Positions 31,270-38,624 of a stretch of DNA of 51,068 nucleotides are shown here, in pieces. Position 1 is the stretch's first letter. Every line of letters begins with the position of its first letter. The position numbers and the translations under genes are program-made. The DNA is from CAZNNH01 sp964574335 (GTDB taxonomy: Bacteria > Acidobacteriota > Vicinamibacteria > Fen-336): the NCBI GenBank assembly GCA_964574335.1, contig CAZNNH010000028.1, forward strand, positions 1 through 51,068, given 5' to 3'. A model generated the notes under the pieces. It worked only from the letters and a program-made list of their open reading frames with translations, did no database searches and was not told the origin of the DNA.

Positions 31270-33453
31270 ATGAATCAGGTCAGCAGAAGGGTCGGGAGCA
31301 GAGCTGGAGATCGACTCATGTGGCGCGGGGGACTGGCGGTCTTGGCGGGTCTGCTTCTGAACGCACCGGCGTATGCCGGGTTGACCCTGACGGTCAACGA
31401 CACGCTGGACGAGGTGGACATGAATCCGGGGGACGGGGTCTGTTCCACCGAGGCGGGGACCTGTACGTTGCGGGCGGCTGTGATGGAGGCCAACGCCACC
31501 ATTGAAGCGGGTGCGGACGAGATCCGCCTGCCTGCCGGGACGTATCAGCTCACGATTCCCGTTCCGGCAGATGCCGAGGTCTCGAAGGACGCCTATGGCA
31601 GCCTGCGGCTGGGCTACTACCAGCCGCTGATCCTCAGCGGAGCCGGCCCGGATTCGACCGTCATCGAGCAGACTACCGAGGACCGTGTCATCCTCGTCCC
31701 GCTCGGAGAGCAGGTCACGATTCGTGGCGTCACGATCACTGGCGGGCGAGCCCTCAGTCCCCTTCCGGGGGAAGTCCTGGCGCACTATGGCGGAGGCATC
31801 GCCACCTTCGGTGCGCTGCTGACGCTGCAGAACGTCGTCATCGCCGACAACGAAGCGGCGGGTCCCGGTGGGGGCATCTTCGTCAAGGGAGGGCTCCACA
31901 TGTGGACCACGCGGATCGTGGAGAACAGATCCCAGACTCATGGGGGCGGCGTCGCGGTCGGTAGCTTCCAGTTCAGCTATCCTTTCGATGTCACGGAGAC
32001 GACGATCAGCGGGAACAGGGCACCCTTCGGTGGCGGGATCTTCTACTGGGGCCGGGCCCGCAACTTTCATCTCAGCCAGTCACTGGTGAGCGCCAACGCC
32101 GCCGAGGGTCTGCGGCTCGAGGACGGGTCGCTGGCCAGCTCCGGACGGGGCGGGGGGATCGAGCTCTACATGATCAACGAGCCCTGGGACGAGAGCACAC
32201 CGGGACTCGTCGAGACCACGACGGTGCGCGGCAACCAGGCAACGGATGGCGGCGGCATCTATCAGTACGGCTTCGATCCGATGCGGATCGAGCGGAGCCT
32301 GGTCGCCGGCAACACGGCCAATGACGGTGGCGGCATCATGGTCCGCGGACCGTTGACCGTCCAGAACACCACTTTCAGCGGAAACGACGCGGACCTCGGT
32401 GGCGGCATCACCCTGCGGCGGCTGAAGCTGACCGACGGGCGCGTACAAGCCCGCACGTCGATCTTCACGAGACACGTGGACGTGGTGGGCAACACGGCGC
32501 GGACCGGCAGCGGCCTCTTCAGCAACGGTGAACGCAACGGTGTCTTCGCCATCGCAACGATCTTCGCCAACGACCCGGCGACGAACTGCGCCCTGGCCGC
32601 CTCTCGTGTCGCCGGCTCCGGCGGATACAACATCGACTCCGGGATCAGCTGCCGGCTGCCCCACCCGACGGACCAGAGCGCGACCGATCCGACGCTCGAC
32701 GCGCTGGCGGACAACGGCGGTCCGACCCTGACGCACGCCCGTTTGCCGGGCAGCCCGGCGCTCGATGCCTACTCGGGAGGGGGTTGCCCCACCTTCGATC
32801 AGCGCCATGGTCTGCGTCCCTACGGTGGGGGTTGCGACATCGGGGCCGTCGAGCAAGACGCGCCCCTCTTCAGCGTCTTCCTTCCGCCCGCCGCGGATCT
32901 CCTCGAAGCTTTGGGCGGCTTCACCCACTTCAGCCTCGACCCGGCCTTCACGCAGGCGCTGATGGCACAGGGTATCGTTCTGGAGCCGATCGAGCCCGGC
33001 GGTGGACAAAGCGGAGCGGCCTCGCTGCCGATCTCGGGCGGCTATCTGGGCGTGCGCTGGGCACAGCTCTCGACGCGCGGGGGAATCGCCTTGCGCCGTG
33101 GCAAGCGCGTGGCGAGGCTGCTGGGACTCAGCCTGTCGCTCGAGGACGGCAAGGGCTTCGTCTCGGCACGCCCCGGGTTCGGGCGTCCCGGCAGGCGCTC
33201 CTACGTCGCCTTCGCCGCGGAACAGGCCTACTGGCAGGGTAGCCAGGGCCAGGCAACGCTCACGCTCACCCGCCGCGCCGCGCGGGAGTTGAACTTGCGC
33301 CTGCGCACGCGACTGTTCAAGCCGGGCATGCTGGTCGGTGAGCTGCTGGTGGAGGCCGAGCTGCCCCAGCCGGGGCAGGAACCTCCGCCGAATCAGGACC
33401 CGCTCGATCCGCCGGGTCAGAATGTCCAGAACGATCCGCTAGAGATCCAGTAG
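31270..33453 (+). CDS. Secreted CSLREA / right-handed beta-helix / choice-of-anchor Q protein
   Basis: A 727-residue exported protein. After the signal peptide (hydrophobic core GGLAVLAGLLLNAPAYAG) comes the CSLREA-type domain (TVNDTLDEVDMNPGDGVCST, then TCTLRAAVMEANA). The middle (about 120-450) is a right-handed beta-helix rich in GGGI and N-x-A repeats (YGGGIATFGALLTLQNVVI, DGGGIMVRGPLTVQNTTFSG). Near 510-545 is the choice-of-anchor Q ending (LPGSPALDAY, then DQRHGLRPYGGGCDIGAVE). The last 180 residues are unassigned with a proline/glutamine tail. ATG at 31318 (MWRGG), with GGAG upstream, is an equally good start. Likely a cell-surface or secreted polysaccharide-interacting protein. Confidence 0.85.
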   Translation: MNQVSRRVGSRAGDRLMWRGGLAVLAGLLLNAPAYAGLTLTVNDTLDEVDMNPGDGVCSTEAGTCTLRAAVMEANATIEAGADEIRLPAGTYQLTIPVPADAEVSKDAYGSLRLGYYQPLILSGAGPDSTVIEQTTEDRVILVPLGEQVTIRGVTITGGRALSPLPGEVLAHYGGGIATFGALLTLQNVVIADNEAAGPGGGIFVKGGLHMWTTRIVENRSQTHGGGVAVGSFQFSYPFDVTETTISGNRAPFGGGIFYWGRARNFHLSQSLVSANAAEGLRLEDGSLASSGRGGGIELYMINEPWDESTPGLVETTTVRGNQATDGGGIYQYGFDPMRIERSLVAGNTANDGGGIMVRGPLTVQNTTFSGNDADLGGGITLRRLKLTDGRVQARTSIFTRHVDVVGNTARTGSGLFSNGERNGVFAIATIFANDPATNCALAASRVAGSGGYNIDSGISCRLPHPTDQSATDPTLDALADNGGPTLTHARLPGSPALDAYSGGGCPTFDQRHGLRPYGGGCDIGAVEQDAPLFSVFLPPAADLLEALGGFTHFSLDPAFTQALMAQGIVLEPIEPGGGQSGAASLPISGGYLGVRWAQLSTRGGIALRRGKRVARLLGLSLSLEDGKGFVSARPGFGRPGRRSYVAFAAEQAYWQGSQGQATLTLTRRAARELNLRLRTRLFKPGMLVGELLVEAELPQPGQEPPPNQDPLDPPGQNVQNDPLEIQ

Positions 33454-33491
33454 CAAAGCGGGCCCATTGTGCTGCCTCACGGCCGAGGTCA

Positions 33492-33529
33492 GACCGCCCG
33501 CGGGCCGGAGCGCGGCAGCGTGCCAGGCG
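33492..33529 (+). repeat. Dispersed repeat, copy of 15124-15162
   Basis: GACCGCCCGCGGGCCGG and CGGCAGCGTGCCAGGCG match 15124-15162 with a few substitutions. It lies in the gap between the beta-helix gene and the ClC gene, and no transposase sequence adjoins it. Confidence 0.5.
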
Positions 33530-33585
33530 CCCCGTGGCACGGCATGCGCCCGTCGCACTGTCGTCGGGCCGGCGGCCAGGATAGG

Positions 33586-35316
33586 TTAGCCGGAGATTCG
33601 CGGTCCGCCGGGCGAGGCGCTCGTCTCGGGCGCCGTCCAAAGCACGGCGCTCGGCGACAAAGGCTCGAACTGGTCCGCGAGGCGATCCCAGGCTGGCAGG
33701 CTGACGATGGCGAGCAGGCGATCTCCCGCCTCCAGCTCGAGCTGTGCGTGAGGCAGCAGCGTGGAGCCCTGCCGGAAGAGGGCCAACGGATCCACCTCGT
33801 CAGGTGGGAAGCACGTCTGGACCCGCTTGCCTACGAGGGGGCTTCCTGACCTCAGGATGCCGATCACCAGGCGTTTGCCGTCGGGCAGATCGATGGGCAC
33901 GCCGGCGGCCAGGAGCACGCGTAGGTCGACGTGGCTGGTGGTGGCAGGCAGCGCCGTCCGCCGCCGGTGCAGAAGATGAACGGCCACCTCGACGTGCTCG
34001 GCCTGATGAGCGGGCGAATCGGAGCGGGTCTTGACCTGGGCCTCGTAGAGGCTGCGGTAGCGGAAGCGCGACGAGAGGGTCACCTGAATGACGTGGCTCG
34101 TCACGACGGCCAAGGCCGCTGGCACCAAGAGGTGGTAGCCGCCGGTCATCTCGGTGACCATCAGCAGAGTGGCGATCGGGACGCGCGCCGCCGCGCCGAA
34201 CACGGCGGCCATGCCCACCACGACGAACGCCGCCGCGGGCTGGTGGAGGAGCAGCGCCAGGAGCCCGCCCAGCATCCCTCCCACGAACAGGCTGGGCGCA
34301 AACACACCGCCGGAGCCCCCGCTCGAGACCGTCAGCGCGAACGCCGCCGTCTTGGCGAACACGAGCAGGAGCAGCAGCCGCAGGGCCAGCCGCCCGTCGA
34401 TCGCCTCTTGTATCCAGCCGTAACCGCCTCCCAGGACCTGAGGGAGCCAGAGCGCCAGCAGGCCGACGCCCAGTCCTCCGATCGCGGGCTTGAAGTGAGG
34501 GGGAATGGGCAAGGCCTGGAAGGCGTCGCGAGCACCATAGAACACCACCGGGAGGGCCGTCGCCACGATCCCGGCGGCGCACCCGAGCACGATGTACGAG
34601 GCGTAGTCAGAGAAGTGGGCGATCTCGAGGCTGGCCGGGACCTGGAACAGCGGCTGCGAGCCCACGAAGAGCCCGTTGACCGCATAGGCCACGACCGACC
34701 CCAGCAGGGCATAGAGGAGCGCGCCCGCCTCGAACTCCACGTCGCTGTAGAGGACCTCGACCGCGAAGACGGCGGTCCCGATCGGCGAGCGGAAGGTGGC
34801 GGAGAGCCCGGCGGCCATGCCAACCAGGACCAGCAGCCGTCGCTCGGCCTCGGACCGGCTAGTGAAGGTGGCGTAGACGGAGCCGACTCCGGCGCTGATG
34901 AGGGCAGTGGGACCTTCGCGGCCGGCCGCGCCCCCGGAGCCGATGGTCATCGCCGAGGCGACCATCTTCAGGAGCGGCACGCGCGCGCGGATGACGCCCG
35001 CGGCGCGATGGTAGGACTTGACGACCGCGTCCGTGCCGTGACCTTCCGCTTCGGGAGCCAGGCTGTAGACGAGGACTCCGGAGAGAAGCCCCCCTAGCGT
35101 CGTGGCCACCGGGATCAACCACAGGCCGAGCGGTCCGGCATGCTCCAGGAGGACGCCACCCTCTCCGGGAAGGACGGGCGGTCGATAGCCGGCCAGCAGC
35201 CCCAGGAAGACAGCCTCGGCGCCGCGCAGCAGAAGAGTGAACAACTGGGCGCCGAGCGCTCCCACGATCCCGAGCGCGACCGTGTCCAGTAGGCGGCGTT
35301 GCTCGAGCCGATTCAT
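33586..35316 (-). CDS. ClC-family chloride channel with C-terminal TrkA-C-like domain
   Basis: A 576-residue inner-membrane protein. ClC selectivity motifs: GSGGAAGREGP (contains the gating glutamate), GGSGGVFAPSLFVGG, and FGAAARVPIATLLMVTEMTGGYH. The position of the internal proton glutamate of exchangers (second E of IEEM in E. coli ClC) is valine here (AVEVLYSD), which suggests channel-like passive chloride movement. The last 120 residues form a soluble RCK-C/TrkA-C-like regulatory domain (VGKRVQTCFPPDEVDPLALF, then LELEAGDRLLAIVS). I chose the ATG at 35316; the frame extends 26 codons further. A 12-bp palindrome lies about 210 bases upstream. Confidence 0.9.
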   Translation of the reverse strand: MNRLEQRRLLDTVALGIVGALGAQLFTLLLRGAEAVFLGLLAGYRPPVLPGEGGVLLEHAGPLGLWLIPVATTLGGLLSGVLVYSLAPEAEGHGTDAVVKSYHRAAGVIRARVPLLKMVASAMTIGSGGAAGREGPTALISAGVGSVYATFTSRSEAERRLLVLVGMAAGLSATFRSPIGTAVFAVEVLYSDVEFEAGALLYALLGSVVAYAVNGLFVGSQPLFQVPASLEIAHFSDYASYIVLGCAAGIVATALPVVFYGARDAFQALPIPPHFKPAIGGLGVGLLALWLPQVLGGGYGWIQEAIDGRLALRLLLLLVFAKTAAFALTVSSGGSGGVFAPSLFVGGMLGGLLALLLHQPAAAFVVVGMAAVFGAAARVPIATLLMVTEMTGGYHLLVPAALAVVTSHVIQVTLSSRFRYRSLYEAQVKTRSDSPAHQAEHVEVAVHLLHRRRTALPATTSHVDLRVLLAAGVPIDLPDGKRLVIGILRSGSPLVGKRVQTCFPPDEVDPLALFRQGSTLLPHAQLELEAGDRLLAIVSLPAWDRLADQFEPLSPSAVLWTAPETSASPGGPRISG

Positions 35317-35526
35317 CGCCCAGCTCGAGGTGGGTTCACCGGCTTGCGGTTCCCCGCGACCGCCCTGGTCTCTTTCATGGGTGCACGGCCCCAAGGGTAT
35401 GGCAAGCCGCCCAGGCGCGGTGCCGGACCGCGCACGCGTGGGTCAGGCGCGCGTGGCTCGACAGGCTGCCGCGCATGTGCCGTCCCCCCGTCTCCGCCAG
35501 AGGGGTGCTGGACATTCCGCCCCGGG

Positions 35527-35538
35527 ACGTGATCACGT
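35527..35538. promoter_or_regulatory. Perfect palindrome upstream of the ClC gene
   Basis: ACGTGATCACGT is a perfect 12-bp palindrome in the 250-bp gap between the CDF gene's 3' end and the ClC gene's start. It could be an operator for ClC or chance; no flanking promoter elements are clear. Confidence 0.3.
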
Positions 35539-35566
35539 GGGACTCCCGTCACCAGATACGGCCGCC

Positions 35567-37009
35567 TCAGCCGCCGTCCTCCGGAGGCTCCACGTGGATG
35601 TGGACCTCGGCCAGGTCGGGGACCGTCGCCTTGAGCTGGTCCTCGATCTGGGTGGAGAGCCGGTGCACCTCCCCGATGGCCAGGTGGCCGTCGAAGACGC
35701 AGTGCATGGCCACGAACAGGCGTCCGTCGGAGATCCTCACCCCAATCTCGTGGAACCCTCGCAGGGCCGGTATCTCGGCCGTGATCCGGCCCAGCGCGGA
35801 GAGGACCCGCGATCGTTGCGACCCCGCCACCACCTGGTGGACGCGGGGCGCGCCCTTGGGCTCGATGTGGGCGATTGCGTTGCTGACCCCCGGCAACCGG
35901 TCGCGGAGCGCCCGCTCCAGCTCGTCCGCCCGGGCGTGGGCCTCGGACAGGCGCATGGCCGGATCCAGCTCGAGATGGAAGGTCAGCAGGATCCGGCCGC
36001 GGGTCTCGGTGGCCTGCACCTCGTGGACCACCAGGCCCCGCTCGCCGGCGATGGCCTGGACGCGCTCGGCCCAACCCTCGCTGGCCGTCGCCACCGGCTC
36101 GAAGTGGACCACGACATCCGCCTGGGGATGCAGCCCCCGGACCCGTCCCTCCACCTCGCTCACGGTGGCGTGGGCCTGCTCCAGGGGTGTGGCCCGCGGC
36201 ACCTCGACCACCATGTCGACGAAGAGCATCGGGCCCACCGGCCGGGCCCTCACCCGCCGGCAGGCGACCACGCCGTCGACCTGGGACGCCACCGCGGCGA
36301 TGCGCGTGGCCAGCCCCTCCGGGGCCCGGTCGAGGAGCACGTCGATCGTGTTCTTGCCTAGCCGGGCGCTCACCCACAGCACGATCAGGGCCACGCCCAG
36401 GGCCGCCAGCGCGTCGGCGCGGGCCAGCCACGGGTCGTGCCCGGTCCATTCCCCGACCTTGACCAGGCCCAGCCCCACCAGCACCACCAGCGAGCTCCAG
36501 ATGTCGGTGCTGAAGTGGAGGGCGTCGGCTTCGAGGGCCTGGCTCCGGTGCTCGCGGGCGGCCCGGAGCAACGCCCGGGAGCGGCCGTAGTCGATGGCGA
36601 TCGAGACGATCATCACCGCGAAGGCCCAGACGCTGGCCTCGATCTCGACGCTGTGGAAGAACAACCGCTCGACCGCCTCGTGGATGATCCAGGCGCAGGT
36701 GGCGACCAGCAGCAGCGTCTCGAACAGGGCCGAGAAGCTCTCGACCTTGCCGTGGCCGTAGTGGTGGCCCTCGTCCGGCGGGCGGTCGGCGATCCGGACC
36801 GCCAGGTAGGTCATCACGGCGGCCGCCAGGTCCAGCGCCGAGTGGAGGGCCTCGGCCAGGATCCCGAGGCTCCCGGTGGCCATTCCCACCACCGTCTTGA
36901 GGCCGGTCAGGAAGACGGCCGCCACCACGGACGTCAGCGCGACCGCCTGCTTGTCCCGCGCGGCCGAGGCCCGGGAGGTGCTCTCGCCGTCCTCCGTGGT
37001 GTCTCGCAT
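35567..37009 (-). CDS. Cation diffusion facilitator with three C-terminal dimerisation domains
   Basis: A 480-residue inner-membrane metal exporter. The six-helix transport domain (about 20-215) has the two H-x3-D metal motifs, AEALHSALDL in helix 2 and DALHFSTDIWSS in helix 5. Instead of the usual single ZT_dimer domain (total about 300 residues), three copies follow, each about 80 residues with a histidine-bearing end: VVVHFEPVA, AIAHIEPKG and VHIHVEPPE. The substrate is probably Zn, Mn or Fe. An in-frame GTG at 37027 would add six residues. It lies about 40 bases downstream of the macro-domain gene on the same strand, so the two are probably cotranscribed. Confidence 0.9.
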   Translation of the reverse strand: MRDTTEDGESTSRASAARDKQAVALTSVVAAVFLTGLKTVVGMATGSLGILAEALHSALDLAAAVMTYLAVRIADRPPDEGHHYGHGKVESFSALFETLLLVATCAWIIHEAVERLFFHSVEIEASVWAFAVMIVSIAIDYGRSRALLRAAREHRSQALEADALHFSTDIWSSLVVLVGLGLVKVGEWTGHDPWLARADALAALGVALIVLWVSARLGKNTIDVLLDRAPEGLATRIAAVASQVDGVVACRRVRARPVGPMLFVDMVVEVPRATPLEQAHATVSEVEGRVRGLHPQADVVVHFEPVATASEGWAERVQAIAGERGLVVHEVQATETRGRILLTFHLELDPAMRLSEAHARADELERALRDRLPGVSNAIAHIEPKGAPRVHQVVAGSQRSRVLSALGRITAEIPALRGFHEIGVRISDGRLFVAMHCVFDGHLAIGEVHRLSTQIEDQLKATVPDLAEVHIHVEPPEDGG

Positions 37010-37051
37010 CGCGCGATAGGATCGCACAGAGTCTGGCGAAACAGCGACGGC

Positions 37052-37612
37052 TCAGCCCGATCGGCTCAGCTCGGCGCGGACGGCGTCCACCATCGGGCCC
37101 CCGAAGAGGGCGAGCCGGACCGTCTGCAGTGAGGACTCGGGGTGGGCGGAGAAGTACTCCCTGACGGCGCTGACGTAGGCACGGGCGCAGACATCGACGG
37201 GCACGGCGAAGATGCCGGAGCTGACCGCGGGAAAGGCCACGGAGCGCCAGCCCCGCTCGGCGGCCCGTGAGAAGGCGGACACCAGCGCGCTGACCAGCTT
37301 GCCCTCCTCGTCACCTTCGCCCTGGCGGGGCCCGACCGCGTGGATCACGCCTTGGAAGGGGAGGTTGCCCGCGGTCGTGACCACGGCGCTGCCGACCGGG
37401 ACCGGTCCCCGGCTGCGCACCAGGCGATCCCCGTCGGTCTCCAGCTCCGGCCCGGCGGCGCGAGCGATGGCCGCGGCCACGCCGCCGCCGTGGGCCAAGT
37501 GGCCGTTGGCGGCGTTGACGATGGCGTCCACCGGCTCGGCCAGCAGGTCCGAGACGACGGCCTCGAAGACACGCCCGCCCGGCAGATCGAGACGACCCAG
37601 GCTTTCGGTCAT
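37052..37612 (-). CDS. Macro-domain protein (ADP-ribose binding/hydrolase)
   Basis: A 186-residue macro domain. The ADP-ribose site is visible as DAIVNAANGHLAHGGGVAAA, GNLPFQGVIHAVGP and FPAVSSGIFAVPVD. Members bind ADP-ribose or remove it from proteins or O-acetyl-ADP-ribose. The start at 37612 is chosen because the family begins there, and TACGTT on this strand ends six bases before the ATG (leaderless pattern); the open frame continues upstream without likeness. First gene of a likely two-gene unit with the CDF exporter. Confidence 0.9.
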   Translation of the reverse strand: MTESLGRLDLPGGRVFEAVVSDLLAEPVDAIVNAANGHLAHGGGVAAAIARAAGPELETDGDRLVRSRGPVPVGSAVVTTAGNLPFQGVIHAVGPRQGEGDEEGKLVSALVSAFSRAAERGWRSVAFPAVSSGIFAVPVDVCARAYVSAVREYFSAHPESSLQTVRLALFGGPMVDAVRAELSRSG

Positions 37613-37691
37613 GCCGGGAACGTAGGCCGCCGACCGGCGGCGGTCAAGGCCCCCGCCCCGGCGGGCGCGGCGGGCGCGGCGGGGGAAGGAG

Positions 37692-37721
37692 TTGCGCCCG
37701 ACCCGGCGGCTGCGGCATATT
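37692..37721 (+). promoter_or_regulatory. Promoter with a long structured leader
   Basis: TTGCGC (37692-37697) and CATATT (37716-37721), 18 bases apart. Transcription from about 37728 gives a leader of nearly 190 bases before the ATG at 37916. The leader has a perfect 7-bp hairpin CCCGCCC-GAAGCT-GGGCGGG (37743-37762), a further GC-rich region, and the ribosome-site hairpin below. Confidence 0.5.
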
Positions 37722-37892
37722 GATTCCAGACATCCGGAGTGGCCCGCCCGAAGCTGGGCGGGTCCGGCAACCTGGGCGGACATCCCAAGGTGCCGATCCT
37801 GCCCGAGGCCCTCGGCCTCGGGGGGAGATGGGGCCCCGGTCGCAGCGGGGCAACGAAGTGTCCGGCGCGGTGGCCCCGCGCTCTCCGGGTGG

Positions 37893-37910
37893 CTTTTCCG
37901 AAAGGAGAAG
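37893..37910 (+). promoter_or_regulatory. Hairpin sequestering the Shine-Dalgarno sequence
   Basis: CTTTTCC, GAAA, GGAGAAG folds into a 7-bp stem (one G-U pair) capped by a GNRA tetraloop. The 3' arm contains the GGAG that is the ribosome site of the gene at 37916, eight bases away. The ribosome site is hidden while the stem is closed, so translation may be switched by temperature, a protein or upstream folding. Confidence 0.6.
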
Positions 37911-37915
37911 ACACC

Positions 37916-38254
37916 ATGGCTTCCAGGCTCACTCTCTCACGCAACGGCGGGCCCTCGGCGGCGGTCTCGCTGGCGGCGGCCCGCGAGATCGACCCCGACC
38001 ACCACCTCTGGCGAAACGGCCGCCTCTACTGGGTGGCCTTCACGGTCCACCTGCCCCCCTGGCAGAAGGAGCGCGTCCGGCTCTCCCTGGGCACCGCCGA
38101 CCTCGCCGAGGCCCGGCGGCGCCGGGACGAGGTCCTTCGTCGCTATCCGGAGGTCCGCACCTGCGAGCTGTCGCTCCGGCTCGACCGGCGACGCAGGGCG
38201 GGGCGACGGTCGCTGCGACGGCGGAGCGGCACGGAGACGCGCCGGGCGGCCTAG
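37916..38254 (+). CDS. Stand-alone integrase-arm-like DNA-binding protein
   Basis: A 112-residue basic protein. The core RNGRLYWVAFTVHLPPWQKE, VRLSLGTADLAEARRRRDEV resembles the N-terminal arm-binding domain of tyrosine recombinases (three-stranded sheet followed by SLGT...A...R helix). There is no core-binding or catalytic domain after it; the protein ends in an arginine-rich tail (RLDRRRRAGRRSLRRRSG). It could be an excisionase-like accessory, a repressor or a truncated integrase retained as a regulator. The ATG at 37916 has AAAGGAG, sequestered in a hairpin. It is divergent from the macro-domain gene. Confidence 0.65.
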   Translation: MASRLTLSRNGGPSAAVSLAAAREIDPDHHLWRNGRLYWVAFTVHLPPWQKERVRLSLGTADLAEARRRRDEVLRRYPEVRTCELSLRLDRRRRAGRRSLRRRSGTETRRAA

Positions 38255-38335
38255 GCGCCGGTCACGGGCAGGAGTGTCTGGTATAGTCATCGCCTACGGT
38301 GACAAGGCAGCCGTTCCGCTGCCAAGGAGGCGCGA

Positions 38336-38566
38336 ACGAACCCGATCGGGGAGATCTACCTCGGCCTGACCGACGATCCGGCGATGCGCCGACAGGAGCA
38401 TGGGAAGCCCGGCGACTGGCAGGAGACCCAGTTCTCCACTCAGTCCGAGGCTCTCGGTTGGCTGTCTTCGTACGTGGGGGAGCCGGGCTTCGTGGCCCAC
38501 GCCGCCCGGCCATCTGGGTGGCGCCACGGCTACTGGTACACGATCACCGCGCGAACGAAGCAGTAG
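38336..38566 (+). CDS. Small GIY-YIG-like protein with apparent ACG start
   Basis: About 76 codons: IGEIYLGLTDDPAMRRQEHG, DWQETQFSTQSEALGWLS and GWRHGYWYTIT, resembling compact GIY-YIG-fold proteins (Y-x-G-x-T-x-D-P-x-x-R-x-x-E-H). The frame has no ATG, GTG or TTG before the conserved core between the stop at 38300 and the internal ATG at 38384, which would lose the first strands. Yet AAGGAGG (38324-38330), a near-perfect ribosome site, stands five bases before ACG at 38336. A hairpin GGCAGC-CGTTCC-GCTGCC (38306-38323) sits directly before it, and TATAGT (38282-38287) could be the -10. Either an ACG start, a mutated start or a sequencing error. Confidence 0.6.
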   Translation, partial: TNPIGEIYLGLTDDPAMRRQEHGKPGDWQETQFSTQSEALGWLSSYVGEPGFVAHAARPSGWRHGYWYTITARTKQ

Positions 38567-38590
38567 CGCGGATCTGCCGTGCTGCCGGTG

Positions 38591-38618
38591 TAGGTCCCGA
38601 CCTAACGTGTGCTAGCCT
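38591..38618 (+). promoter_or_regulatory. Inverted repeat and -10 element of the VKOR-DsbA gene
   Basis: TAGGTC-CC-GACCTA (38591-38604) is a perfect inverted repeat at the -35 position relative to TAGCCT (38613-38618). TAGCCT is six bases before the ATG at 38625, another leaderless arrangement. The repeat is a candidate operator. Confidence 0.45.
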
Positions 38619-38624
38619 CGGATG

